DNA of 64,000 nt, taken from Cristatella mucedo (lineage: Eukaryota; Bryozoa; Phylactolaemata; Cristatellidae). The position numbers were made by a program, and so were the translations under genes. The stretch spans positions 247,501 to 311,500 of the forward strand of contig WPIO01000067.1 in assembly GCA_009760855.2 (NCBI GenBank), in the 5' to 3' direction. Shown here piece after piece: positions 13,269 through 37,089 of the stretch. The notes beneath the pieces are model-generated. The model searched no databases and was not told the DNA's origin. It saw nothing but the letters and a program-made list of their open reading frames with translations. Within the stretch, counting starts at the first letter, position 1; each line of letters starts with the position of its first letter.

Positions 13269-13334
<66 letters not shown>
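13076..13334. repeat. CT-rich and (CA)n/(CT)n microsatellite
   Basis: Short (CA)n at about 13081-13100, CT/TTTCT-rich middle, then pure (CT)n at about 13283-13334. Confidence 0.95.
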
Positions 13335-13336
<2 letters not shown>

Positions 13337-13743
13337 CATACCTATAAAATGCTGAGCGTCTAGGCAAGCTGGCTGGCAAGCCTAAGGTCGCTGCCAAAAC
13401 ATGGAAGTCTACCACGAAAATCCATCCCCTGAAAAGCCTCCTCCCGAAGCCTCACCGTGAAAGTCTGGCTGTTATCAGTTCCTATCAGGCTTCCAGCGAG
13501 CTGCTGGGAACTTAACGGGAGGTGCTAACTTCCGGGTTGCTTCCGGGATAGCTTACACGACCCTAGCCTGCTGCCTACATCAGCGGCTACTTCGATCGCC
13601 CAAATTCAGATAGTACCACCTACCGCGGATTGGGCTGGAAAACAGACGCGGCCTTTTAAAGCCACGACTTAGTTCTGTTCGGAGAGCAGAGCAGGGCTCT
13701 CGATCGCTTAATGAGCAGAGGAAGAAGAGAGAGAGAGAGAGAA

Positions 13744-14082
13744 GACAGTTGGCGACAGAAGCTTTAGCTCTGCAGGTCCTAGACTGTGGAACTCGTTCCA
13801 CGATTCTTACGCAACGACAACTACTCTCCTACTGCCGACTATGGCACATCCTTTTCAGCGGTCCTGAGCTGCTACTTCTATGCTACTCACTACCTCAACT
13901 GCACTCGTGACTCTGCTATGCTTCCCACTTTCTCTTTGTTGCGTGAGACGAAGTCTGTTGGGTACCGAATGCGTACCGAAAGCCACTTAGGTTGTGAGTG
14001 CGCTATACAAAACTCTCCTGCGTAACACCCACATGGTCTTTATGACTTTGTGGAGCTAAAGACGGAGATACATTACATTGCA
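13744..14082 (+). mobile_element. LINE A 3' fragment
   Basis: Coding remnant with FLRNDNYSPTADYGTSFSAV, then terminal motif gtctttatgactttgtggag and tail acattacattgcat. The (GA)n stretch next to its 5' end is not part of the element. Confidence 0.85.
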
Positions 14083-14124
14083 TAGAGAGAGAGAGAGAGA
14101 GAGCGAGAGCGAGAGAGAGCTCTG

Positions 14125-17100
14125 GCACCCATGGATGCCTAGACGCAGATTGGATGGCTCCCTGCTCCGGTGGACTACGCACGGCGTGCTGGCATTCCTC
14201 AGCACGCCGTGCCGCTACAGCTGGTTTCTGGCTTACAGCTAAGACCTCGCTGGACGGCGCGCATATTGTGAAGCACGGCGGCGCGTGTCTTCGTCTTCGA
14301 CTGCAGAGTTAACCTGCGGCTGAATCCCGCGGCTGCCGGCTTGCTTCCGTTTTGGGCCATTTTTGGGCATTGCGACATTTTTGGTGCCGACACATTTTGG
14401 GTCCGCTTTCGACGACGTTTGTAATCCCTTGACATTGCGCGAGCATGTCTGCACCATCTGCACGCGTGCCAAAAGACAAAAGAATCTTCATTTGAGAGAC
14501 AATGTGCAGCTGATTCGCCGAGGGCGAGCCAGTTCTCGCGAGGCGGTGGCGGCAGAGGCCGTGCTGCCGTGTCGGCTGTCTCGATGTGCTCGTGCTCGAT
14601 CGAAGCCTCGTCCTTCCTCGGATACGTTCCTCGGGTACAGGAAGAGTCAGCGCCGCAAGTGAAAACTGCTTTCTTCTATACGAGCGGAGTGGTCCGCGAA
14701 AATGGCTAGAATCAATTAAATGACTAGCCACAAGCCAGCGACTGTGTGGCAAAAGTAATTTCCTTGCTATGCGACGGTACCAACTATAGCTTCTGATAAA
14801 TGTTCCAACATTAATGATTATCAGTCATAAATCTGTGTAAGGCTTAAACTTGAACGCCGCTGGAAGCCCTACTGCAACGTTGATCGTGTAGCCTCAGCCC
14901 TGCAAGTTGGCGACAGCTGTGGCTACCGCTTGGATAACTCATACAGAATCTCAACTGCTCACCCCTTGAGCCAAGCGCACCGCTCTTTCCGCCTTCGCTG
15001 TAATTTAATCACTGTGATTGACTGGGATTGAATCGCTGTTATTAAATGCCAAGATCAAAGTTTGCCTAAGTTCTCCTTACCTTTGTCTGCTTCCTTCGTG
15101 AGGACGATGCTACCCGTGGCAAATAATGCTCGCAGCTTCGATGCAGCATGGCTGTACTTGGACTTTTTGGGCAGACAAATTTAGAGCAAATGAATTTCTA
15201 CTGGTGTGCTTCTGTTCAAAAGACCTTACAAATCATTTCGAAAGTTTCCTGTAAACTAAATAGAGACACGGCGGGCTGTGCTGGGCTGGTTTCGTGCTGA
15301 AAATATCTGCTCGCTTCACGTAACTCCTAGGCTACACGGGGCGACGGACGTCTGACGGTGGATGGAACGACTTCGGCCGCGAACCCTCGATGAAGACAGT
15401 GCTGTCAACAGACGCGCAAATGATTATGACAGGGCATCCAACCAGGCCGACCACGCCCTTTCAGGCGTGGCCACGAGCCGAACTCATGACATCGTTGCCG
15501 CCAATCGAATGGTTCACTCTTCCTCTAGATCTGGGCATCGGTATCATGAAAGGACTGCATAGCTGTAAGGCCCGGCTCCCATTCAGTCTCCCATTGCTCG
15601 ACGCTTTCCAATTCGCCGTACCTAAGCATGGCTGCGCCTTGCGTCTTGTCTCTCATTGGCAGACAGTTCTCAGGCTCAGAAAGTGGCTGCTGCATCGAAG
15701 ACACAGAGTCACATGTCAGTGTTTGATGATGCATTCTCCCCCACACTGTTCACGAGTTCATCAGCTTCGTCGCCAGGAGGTATGTCAGATCCTCGTTGAT
15801 TGCAGCTTTCATTTTAATGGAAGCGCTCTGATGTACAGAATGCGGGAGCTATGAAGTGAATGAAGAAAATAGTTGGCTACTCATTTTACTCTCGTCGGGT
15901 AAAATTTGGTAAAATCTCGCTATGCGCATGTGCATTATTTACTGTTAATTTTGCAACTGTTTAGCGGCTTGGTCATGTGCACGATAAATCGTCAATGTGT
16001 GACGAGCAGAAACCTTTGCACAACAGGCGCAAGGCTTCGGGTGTTCTGCTGTTCATTTCAGCCCAGATCAACAGAGCCTCTCAAGCCGATGCAACTGGCT
16101 GCGATTTTAAAGATTACAAGCAGTGAAGCTGATTCTGGGATTCGTCAAAAGTAGCCGAGAGTTGACCATGAGCACTTAATCCCCCAGCCCAAGAACTGCT
16201 GTCGACCGACAGATACTTGTCATTCGCTTCTCCTATTACATTTCAGTAACAAGTCACCTTTTCATAGCATTCCCAGTAGCAGGTGCGAGGCCGTTGATTC
16301 CGTTCAATATCTCGAGAAGCAAACATGTTCGCTCACGCTGATTCGCATGCTCGCTTTCATTTGTGTTCGTCCTGCTCACAAGCCGCAGCTGGAAAGCTCC
16401 TCGGGCTTATGTCAACGCAAGCGGATCCTGAGCCAGGGGCTGCCTGATCGAAAACCGACCCGAAAATTGCGGCTCGCCAACAACTCGTCGCCATTTTCTC
16501 AGCACACACTAGCCCCCTCCCCCCCGCCAGCCCCCCCCCCCGAACTCTGCCAGCGCAGATGGTGCCTCCAGATTGGCATTAAAAAGAGGGCGGTAAAGCA
16601 CACGGACATAGTAGGCGAAAGTGTTGGACTTCTGCGACGGTTTCGCATTCGAAGCTCCTGAGCCGGTCAAGCCTTCGACAGGCTCAGGGCTGATCGGCCG
16701 CAGCGACCGGGCACTGGCTGGAATAAATTATAACTTTAAATACAAGCAGTTATATGGAGACTGCGAAAAAATCTCCACCCGCGAACGACCTTCGGCGTAG
16801 AAAGTCTCCAATAGATCAAGGTGTCGCTAACTTTTCGCGTTTATTTCTTTCGGTTTCCGGTCGGGCTTGTCAGTATTTCTGCGATGCCAAAAGATGCGTC
16901 ATATTTTCATTAAGCTTCGAAAGCTCACGTGGCCTTCGCTTCGTACCAACCTCTGACTGCTTTACAATTGAAATCGCTGTGAAATCCTTAAGAACTGCCA
17001 ATCGTGAGATATTATAATTTCTAACTCGCAGAGCAGCATTGATGTAAGCGATTCTTGTCTCTAAATACCCACAGATACCCAACCGTCACGCTTATTGAGT

Positions 17101-17530
17101 GTACATTTTATAAAGCTATTATAAAAACATCTGCTCTACGCCTCATTAGGTTCGATAAATAGTGAGTGAATTCAATTACACGGTATGACTATCTGCTACT
17201 TCTGATTAGTTTCTTTAGGTAGTGGTTAGCCTCTGCAAAAAACATTTTTGGGGAAGAGCTATGGCTCCAATAATTACAAATATATTAGTCCTGAAAATCA
17301 TAGAAGTGTGTGAACTTATCAAATCCGACTCACATTATACGTCCGTCGCTAGACCTTCCTCTGACAAGACCCGCTACGTGAGATTTATTACTGAGGCACC
17401 TCTAACTTCTGACTGGGCACTTATCTGTGTCGCATTTTTTATTCAAGACATGGCTGGTGACAGTAGCCGCGCCCCCCCCCCCCCAAAAAAACTAAAGTTC
17501 TGCGAGCATCTGAATGGGCGAGCCCGTGCA
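14125..17530. other. No gene recognised
   Basis: 3.4 kb with several 60-150 codon open frames, none recognisable or flanked by convincing splice sites. A C-rich patch lies near 16510-16545. Confidence 0.45.
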
Positions 17531-17537
17531 CGGACCA

Positions 17538-17845
17538 TGAATTAGCTGTTCCGTTCCTCCGCCACAAAAATCTTCGACGACAAAAGCTTTGTTCTGAAGG
17601 TTCTTGAATGCGGGACTCACTTCCGAAATGCTTACGAAACATCATATCTCAGGTTGCCGACTGTCGCACATCCTTTCCAGCCGTACAGAGCTGCTACTTT
17701 CATGCTGCAGCCAATTCGTTCGACTTACCTCCCGACTCAGCTGTGCTTCTCGCTTTCTCTGGGTTTCGTGAGATGAATCCTGGTGGCTACAGCGAGCGTA
17801 CCGAAAGCCGCGTAGGCTTCGAGCAATCTTGCAAAGTCCTATGGC
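17538..17845 (+). mobile_element. LINE A 3' fragment, diverged
   Basis: Aligns by eye with the LINE A C-terminal region (gctgttccgttcctccgc, cgcacatcctttccagc, accgaaagccgcgtaggc). More diverged than the other copies; no terminal tail. Confidence 0.65.
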
Positions 17846-18499
17846 GGCTGCCTCCGATCGCACGATCGCATTGTTTTTATTCATTAGCTCAGCAAGTGGC
17901 TGTGCATTATTTAGAAAGCTGTGGTAATAACCCTGGGCGGTCGATAAAAAAATCATCTTTTCGTCAGATTGGCGTTGACTCTTCTAATGAAATCTGTGCG
18001 TGTACCAATGCCGACGCTGGCTTTGTTTCCAGATCACAATCGGTAGTTTCCACATACTTTCGTCAATCTTTAGAAACATTCCTCGCCTGTGGATATTCAA
18101 AAGGCAGCCTATAGTACTATCGACCAGGTACGAATCAATACGAGGATTTTTTTATGCAGATGGAATGAGCCGTCGATATTGCTTAAAAGCCAGCCGTCCA
18201 AGATTTACCCAATTTCTTTTAAATTATCTGTGGCACGTATACATTATAATCACCAACAGCACGAACGCTTAGCAGTGCGTCAGCCGAGCTTCGGGTGCGT
18301 GGTCGGAGATGGTTTTGAGTTGACACTGCGATTAAATACTGCTTCTTTGAATCGAGACGGGCAGAGTGCTGTTATTCATTGGCATCAGCACGGGAAGTAT
18401 CTTTCCACTCCTTAGTCCAGTCCTTAGTTCAACTCCTTAGTATGGCCACGTCCTTTAATTCGCAATATCGTTATTCACAGACTCGGGCGATGATTATAT

Positions 18500-18598
18500 T
18501 ATATTCGGCCATGTTTTCTTCACAGAAAATCTATAGCCCCTAGAAAGAGATTGAGCTCTCTGAGGGTGCTTTATCAAGTGCATTATCATTATTTTAGA
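18500..18598 (+). mobile_element. LINE B tail
   Basis: Hairpin (cctagaaagagattgagctc) and a short ATT tail. Confidence 0.75.
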
Positions 18599-18752
18599 AA
18601 CGTGGTAACTCACTGTCTCTGTGAACATCTTTTCAAAGCGTACATTTAAAATATACAAGATTCGTGCAGGAGCCGTTGCTAGCAACTAGAGCTAAAAGTC
18701 CTTATTGGTCCTTCATGACGGAGCTACGTATATATTTAAAAAGTGGCAATCA

Positions 18753-18846
18753 AGTAATAATAATAATAATAATAATAATGCACTTGATGAAGTACCCTCA
18801 GAGAACTAAATCTCTTCCTATGCGCTTTACATTTGCAGCAAAGGGA
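18753..18846 (-). mobile_element. LINE B tail
   Basis: Seven or eight ATT/TAA units, then a reversed hairpin with taccctcagagaactaaatc. Confidence 0.78.
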
Positions 18847-19466
18847 TGAATTTGAATTTCTCCTTCTGGAGTGGGTTCACCCGCATACCAGGTCTTACAT
18901 TGCTAAAGTTTAAGTTGATTTCTGGTGTTGCTTTTGTTTCGCTTTGCATTTCCTGGGTTCATTTCATGTCTATTTGGAATCTCGGACGCTCGGCGCTCTC
19001 TCTCTCTCTCCCGTTTTTTCTCACTGAACCAAGGTTTTACCCAGCTGTCACTTTCAATGAGGTCCGCGGCTGACAAAACTCAACTGGATGAGTAAGAGTC
19101 AAAGAACGTGTCAGCCGCAATTAGTCTCGCGTCTGTCCTTAGTCAGTCATGCTTGATCGGCTCTCTCGTGGAATCGCGTAGCAATTCATTATAGATGTGA
19201 CTATTTAAATTAGCGGTCCCCAGAGAATCTCGAGTGTGGCATTCATTCACGAGATCTGTCAGCGTTTGTAATGGCCGCGAAAACAAACCGACTTAATCGC
19301 GTCACTCTGACTTTAGTGTCACTCTATTATAGTTGTCATGCCGTCATCGCCAGCTGTAGAACGAGACTTTAAGTCGAGCTCGATTATGTGCAGAACGCCC
19401 CTCCGCCAGTCGTGTGCTGTGCAGCCTGGTCGACCGGCGGTCGACTGGGGACGACCGCTGGCCGTA

Positions 19467-19512
19467 TGGAACAATAATAATAATACATTTGAATAGCGCC
19501 CTCAGAGAACTG

Positions 19513-19576
<64 letters not shown>

Positions 19577-19715
19577 AGCACTTTAGAAATGCTGCAGCAA
19601 GCGTTACTAAATTTTTGGTGGCAACATCCACAAGCAGCAGGCACAATGTAAGCAGGCGCATGCAGGATGAATCACTGAGACCCACCAAATGCTGCAATAA
19701 GCAGGCGCGTTCTAC
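19467..19715 (-). mobile_element. LINE B tail with an expanded (CT)n inside the hairpin
   Basis: Reversed ATT tail and gcgccctcagagaactgaat, then about 61 bp of CT repeats (19515-19575) exactly where other copies read tctctttctag, then aagcactttagaaatgctgc and the remaining 3' UTR. The microsatellite thus lies within the element. Confidence 0.8.
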
Positions 19716-22700
19716 ATGCATGTGCCGCCCCGAACACACACCGCACGACACGCAGATGCAGCGCAGAAGCGAGCGGCGAAGCAGCTGCAGCAGCTGAGAG
19801 CGAAGACGAGCAGACAGACAGACAGACAGAGTCTCGCGGAAGCAACCGTAGACTTGTCTGGCTAAAACCGAAAGCCTCGACTCAGCAGTCTGGGCATAAG
19901 AACTGTTGCTGACGGCCGGCAGCATCTTGCGGGATGCGATTTTATTCTGGTTAAAGCCTACGGCTGACCTGCTTGCGTTGGCTAGCTGGCTGAGTCGAGA
20001 TCATATCAAGAATCGTATTGATCGCCTAATTAGACCTTGCATCCAAGTCAGCCCTATCACCGATGTCGAGGAAGGCCTGTCAAATTCTCGAAGAAATGTA
20101 TTCAAAAATGTTGGTACAAAACTAATATGATAACAACCTAATATAACAATAAAATATAATCTATACATACAATACGTCCATATAATACATCGGTTATTAT
20201 AACAAAAGATTATAACTAAGTAGGGACGACACGCTAATAATTACAGGTATTAGCTATGAAAACGCAAACCCAATTACGCTTTTTAAATTTAAGTTACTGG
20301 CAGAAGTTATTGAAATAGTAGAACTCGACCAGACTCTCGGGAGGTCAATGAAGATTAGAGAACCACCGGATGTGAAACGCATTGCAACTGATATTTATTA
20401 CGCATTTCCTATCTGTTGGCAAGGCGCTTGCATCGGATTAGTGACATACATTAATTAGGATATTCCTGAGTTACTTGCAAAAAACAAATATTTTATTTTT
20501 AGTGAGATGCAAAGGTGAGTTAAAAATGCAGGACTTGCAAGCTTGGCAGAGGAAATGGCATCAAAATATATAAAAAAAATAGTCTATGCAAATAAATAAG
20601 GAGGCTAGACGAACACGTGATAAAATTAAGATTAGCTGGCGATTCTTCTAGCATGTTCTACAGCAGCTGAGAGCTGAGCTCTTTTTTTTATCTTTCTGCC
20701 TTCCAACTTCATATCATCGATCCTTTTCGAGGATAAGTCCTGTAGCGACAGCGCCCATTATAGCGGATAAAGCGGCGGCGCGGCTGCTCTCTCACTCGCG
20801 GCGTCTCGGTCGACCAGTCGTCGTCAGTCGCCGCATTCGTCGCCAGTGCCTACGATTGTGGGGTGCCATGCCCCTTACCTGTCAGCGCATGCCTGAACTG
20901 CATGGCGTGGCTTCAAATTCTATTCCTGACCATTTGCGGCACCAACTTCACCTGAGAAGTTTTCCAAATGCGTCACGACCAAAACTAGCCCGACGGCTCT
21001 GACGTCGGCCGTCGTCACAGCGAGCAGCGCATCGTCGCGTAAGTGCAGCCTCGATATCGCCAATAAGCCCGGGTCGAGCCCGCCATTTAGCCGCACTCGG
21101 GGTCGAATGATCTGGCAAAGATTCCTTCTCCGCGAAGCGGTCGCTCCTCCTACGAGTCCAACTCGGAGGAGGTAAATCAAGAAAATATAGGTACATAGGT
21201 AAATTAAATCGGAGGAGGTAATTAAGCTGCTGTCCAGGGATGCCGGTTAGGACACTCCTCCTCTACGGCAAACTCTATCAATTCCCAAGAGGGCGAGGTC
21301 TGGAAACACTTTCGCCTCCTCGAGCCAGAGGCATGCCGGCGCTGCTGGGCGCGACTCGTCACCTACACCGGCTGGCCGGCCAGGTCATCGCTGAGCTGGA
21401 GAGTGCAAACAGCGGCAGATGGCCAGCTCCAGCATCAGCATTTTGGGTTTACCTCCCCTGAAGCAGCTAGATTTCCTTTTACTATGCGTCGCCAGCAAGC
21501 GTAAAAAATAATCAAAAGATTAGTTTGTAGACGAGTCTGCGATTAGATAGATTAGTATACCCATGGTTGCAGTTGCTGCCGAGTGATTTGAGTTTGTCTT
21601 TAATGCGGCCCTCCAGTGGGTCACTTGAGAGGTCTTCGAGAGAGTCACGCGAGGGGTCGCCGAGCGGACATCAGTTAAAATCTTTCGGCATGGGTCTATC
21701 AGCAAGCAAATACTCGTGTTTGTATACTAGTGTGCTGTATATACTTTATTGGCTTATGCCGAGCTTTAATCATTACATGAGTCGATCGAAAGTTAGAACT
21801 TCAAAATACCAAGTACTAGTTTGTTATGTAAATAATTTTTGAAGATCATTGAGGTAAATTACTGTTCTAATAGATACATCAAAAGGCATACCGGTATTTA
21901 CTGAATAGCGTATATTATTTATTGGAAAATTTCTAAAAAGTGCATCATAAAATGACTAACCCTGAGTCTTCTAATGGCTGCAGCTCTAGCCTTCAACCGG
22001 GCACCCGCAAGCCCCGACCCACTCCTTTCGCGAGCATTAATAGCTTATTGCCACCTAAATCATCTATACTTAATCTAATATTTCTAGAAAAAAAACTATT
22101 CTAGTTGTAATCTAAACAAATCATTAGTTCAAACAAAAATAATAATGCAATATATGCAACACCGACTAAAAATTATCCAATCCATAATCCAAAAAATACT
22201 GTTCTCTTAAACTACTTAATAATTCATTTGATAACTCAACTATATATTCTTGTGTGCGTATAAATTCTCTTATAGGCGTGGTGCTGGTTTGATTGTTCAT
22301 GCTTCTCTAAGCACGATAACTTGCTTTTCATTGGCTCTTGGCTATTGCTTCTCATACTGTGAGTTTTAAAGCCCTTAAATAGACTTGAATATTTCAAGAA
22401 CCTATACAAAAGAATGTTATTATCATTCAAAATGGAGTACAATTTTTTTCTATTCATTGTGGAGAATTACGACACCAGTAAAGGACTCTGCCACTTCATA
22501 TTGATCACAGTGCCTTGTGGGTTCATCGAAAATCATCCCTAAGGTACATCTCCCCATTATTAACCGCCTAAGCGCTAAAAAAAACTGACTAATAATTCGA
22601 CTAGTAGTAGAATTACAAATCTGGCTGTCAATCCAAATAGCAATCCTACCAGTAATTAATTCAAATATCCAGCTAACGCAGTAACTAATGATCTGATTAC

Positions 22701-23060
22701 TCATTCTATTAATAATCGTACTAGTGAATTTACAAGTAAGCACGCTCTCGGACATCCATCGACGGGCCATTGACGAGTAAGAAAAAGAGCAGCCTTTACT
22801 TCAGGGAAAAACCTGTCTACCATTATTCTTGCTTTCGTGTCGTGGTCATGCGTGCAGTCGTTTGGGTGAGTGCTCCTATTCGTCCTCCGGTGGCTCCGTC
22901 TCGCTAGTGTGCACAGTCGTGTCGCATAGCCTGTACATGCCGAAATCGTGCTCCGACTGACTCCATCTGTGCGCATCAATCACGTACGCGTCCGTCAGCC
23001 TCTAGATTTTTCCTCAAATCCTTGAAGCCGCGTGCCAATTTTCTGTAACGACTCCTCCCG
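19716..23060. other. AT-richer stretch without recognised gene
   Basis: Repeat-poor, with the unassigned frame at 20247-20458 and a CpG-richer patch near 20750-21100. Nothing else supported. Confidence 0.45.
20247..20458 (+). CDS. Unassigned open frame, possible exon
   Basis: An open frame with a balanced amino-acid make-up follows an acceptor-like taataattacag and runs to TAG at 20456-20458. It contains KLLAEVIEIVELDQTLG and VKRIATDIYYAFPICW. The frame is open from 20216. I do not recognise a family; the surroundings are AT-rich and repeat-poor. Confidence 0.22.
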
Positions 23061-23062
23061 GT

Positions 23063-23650
23063 TAATAATAATAATAATGCACTTAATAAAGCGCCCTCAG
23101 AGAACCTGATCTCTTTCTATGCGCTTTACATTTGCTGCAAAGGGAAATGCAATTGAATGGTAAGTAAAATCATGCTTGAAAAACAAACAAAATGAATAAT
23201 ATGGTTAGGGGTGACATGCACAGGGTCAGCATGCAAATGTGGTTAGTGGCAGCATGCACAGTGTCAGCACGCATAAGCACGTGAAGGACAAATCAGAGGG
23301 ACCCACTAAATGCTGTCCTAAATAGGTGTGTTTTTAAGCTCCTTTTAAATGTGGTCAAGTCAGGGGATGTTCTGACGCAGGTCGGGAGGGAGTTCCAGGC
23401 TTAGGGAGCATATGAACTAAATGGACGGTCTCCAAAGGATTAAAGGTTTGTATGAGGTATTTTAGACTGTTGGATTCCGAAAAGCGGGTGGTACGATGCT
23501 TGGCCTGATGGGGGAGTATATCGGAGAGATAGGCTGGAGCCATAGAATGAAGGGACCTAAAAGTGAGCGACAAAACCTTGAAGTCAATCCATTGCTTGAC
23601 TGGTAGCCAGTGCAGGTTGACAATTACCTCCCCCATGCCTGTTCACTATG
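23063..23650 (-). mobile_element. LINE B 3' fragment
   Basis: Complete LINE B 3' UTR and a short coding remnant (LTFRSLHSMAPAYLSDILP). Starts on the left with ATT repeats and the hairpin. Outside RSG1, downstream of its stop codon. Confidence 0.85.
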
Positions 23651-23670
23651 CTGGCTGTTGCTACCAATGC

Positions 23671-23795
23671 TATAATAATAATAATAATAATACGCTTGAT
23701 AAAGCACCCTCAGAGAACCCAATCTCTTGCTAGGTGCTTTACATTTGCTTCAAAGGGAAACGCGATTGAATGGTGAGTAATATCATCTCCCCTTT
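23671..23795 (-). mobile_element. LINE B tail fragment
   Basis: ATT repeats, hairpin (cctcagagaacccaatctct) and about 60 bp of 3' UTR, reversed. Sits just right of another LINE B with the same orientation. Confidence 0.75.
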
Positions 23796-24670
23796 TGTTG
23801 CGTATATCTATCTTAGGATCTCTAATCAACTAAGGGCTATCGTAAGAGTGCACGATGCATCGCGATGGCACAGCAGAACCAATAGGACACCCTCAAACAA
23901 AGTGCACTTTGCTTGACGTTTAATTGCAGCAGCAATGAAATCGTAGCGCTATCAAAGTCGCAGCACGCCATAGCAAAGACGCAAGGAATTCACCAAGAAG
24001 AATGCGGTGCCGGCCCTTGACAACAGGCATGGCATTGACAATAGTCAGTGCAGAAGCTGCCTGCACCAGGCAGATCTAGTACAGACACGGGCGGCTTCGT
24101 GCACAAAGGCACAGCCGAATGGCTAAAAGTAAAACAGCAACCCGGCACAATTAGCTGCAGATGACAAGATGACATGCCATAACGCTGCAGACGTATGTTG
24201 ATTGCATCAGAACTTGGCGAATCACCATAGGACCAGGGTCGGTGGGCACAGAACGAGCTGTATGAACCTTAGGCGATTGAATTGTACAGCGATGTAGTAA
24301 CGGCCTTTTGACCTCAATAGAAAAACCCCATTGTGTGCCAGTCCCGGATTCACTTGTAGTTGCATGCACTTCGGCAGCTAATGCAAAGCCGTCGGCTATA
24401 AGTGCATGGTGGTGAGAAAGCAGGACAAATCCCACCTCCGTGACTGGCTACACATTGAAGTCATACCAAGCACATACTTTGGACAAACTTCAGTACACGT
24501 TTGCATAAAATCTCTGCCAACAATGCACACACTGAAAGACTGCTGCTGAGCGGCCATAGCTCTGAAGAGTTACCATCGGACAACGAAGCTTGCTTCTGAC
24601 AAGTGTGAATCTTGAATCTTCTTCGTTCGTGAATCTTCTTGCTTCTGACTGAGTGTGACCTCACTCAGTC

Positions 24671-36032
<11,362 letters not shown>

Positions 36033-37000
36033 AGTTTTGCAGACAGCGAGCTGCTGCCGAGATGTCCGACGAACGCGTCTTTCCGGTACCAGGCGCTACC
36101 GATGACATTGACCTTGGCGGCTGGCTGAGAATTTGAAGACCTGGTTTCCGGGTCACGTGCCATTTCCCGGTTACCGGTCTACTGGTTTCGTTGGGAAAAC
36201 TAGTGTGTGCCTCACGATGTCGCGAGACATACGCGGATGAAGCTGTCAAGTGGCCGCGCGGCAGAGCGAAGGAAAGCCCTGTCCTCACGGCACCCGCCAG
36301 CTTCGAGAGCTCGGCTGCGTTAAAGGGTGGGCGCCCTCGAGCCGGCGCCCGGCTGCTAACCGCGGACCTGTGCTCTGGACCGGGTCCTCGGGAAGTATGG
36401 AGGGGGAGACTATCGCCGAAGTACCCGCCTTCGAATCAGCCGCTAATGGCGCGAGGCGTATGGGACGTGGCCAGAAAGTACAATGTATAATGGATACTGG
36501 ATAACGGATAGTATAATGGATAACGTGTGCGCTTCGTTCAGGGCGAGGCTACCCGGCTGCGAAGGGCCGCCCTCGTGCCATCACTGGCAGGCAGCGGGCG
36601 GTACCGAGCCACTGTCCGCTTTCGGTCGGATTGCTTTCGTCAGAGCCTATTTCGCTGCCGACGTTGCTGCATACTGACTAGGCTACTGAAGTCGCTGCAA
36701 GCTGGCGTTGAGCAGTGCTGCACGCTTTTCAGAGGTGCGCACTGCAGACGCCGTCGGGCACCACATGCGGGCACCCCCACGTCGGTTTGCATTGTTAAAG
36801 CGACACGCCGCCACCGCTGACTCGCTGCTCCTCCGCTCGGCTCCGCCACTACGTCCATCAGAAGCACGGCGAAGTGGCGGCGCCGCGGTCGGCGGTGCGG
36901 ATATTTTTCGAGTCGATGGGATGTCGCACTAGGTAAGGCTGCTGTTCTTCACGACCTTGGTATCGAGGTAGTGGGTTCGAATCTGGCGGTGAGAGATCCT
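36033..37000 (-). promoter_or_regulatory. Presumed RSG1 5' UTR/promoter region
   Basis: Sequence immediately upstream of the RSG1 start codon. It is moderately GC- and CpG-rich, which fits a TATA-less metazoan promoter; I see no convincing TATA box or initiator. A SINE begins at about 36925. Placement is by position only. Confidence 0.35.
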
Positions 37001-37085
37001 TCGCTGAGGCTGCAAGCGGTGGTGATAGCCTTTAAGGCTCTTCTGTCGCATGACAAAAGAGGTTGCTAAATCAGCTAGTGTTATT
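36925..37085 (+). mobile_element. SINE-2 (tRNA-derived)
   Basis: A box (actaggtaaggctgctgttc), B box (gtgggttcgaatctggc), body ctgcaagcggtggtgatagc, 3' end gttgctaaatcagctagtgt and ATT tail. Upstream of RSG1. Confidence 0.82.
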
Positions 37086-37089
37086 ATTT

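Noticed and set aside
14199-14752. Overlapping minus-strand open frames
   Set aside because: No recognisable domain, both strands open, and no splice context.
36925-37000. tRNA gene
   Set aside because: A and B boxes are present, but the body and 3' end match other SINE-2 copies, and no cloverleaf closes. Same reasoning for the other SINE heads.
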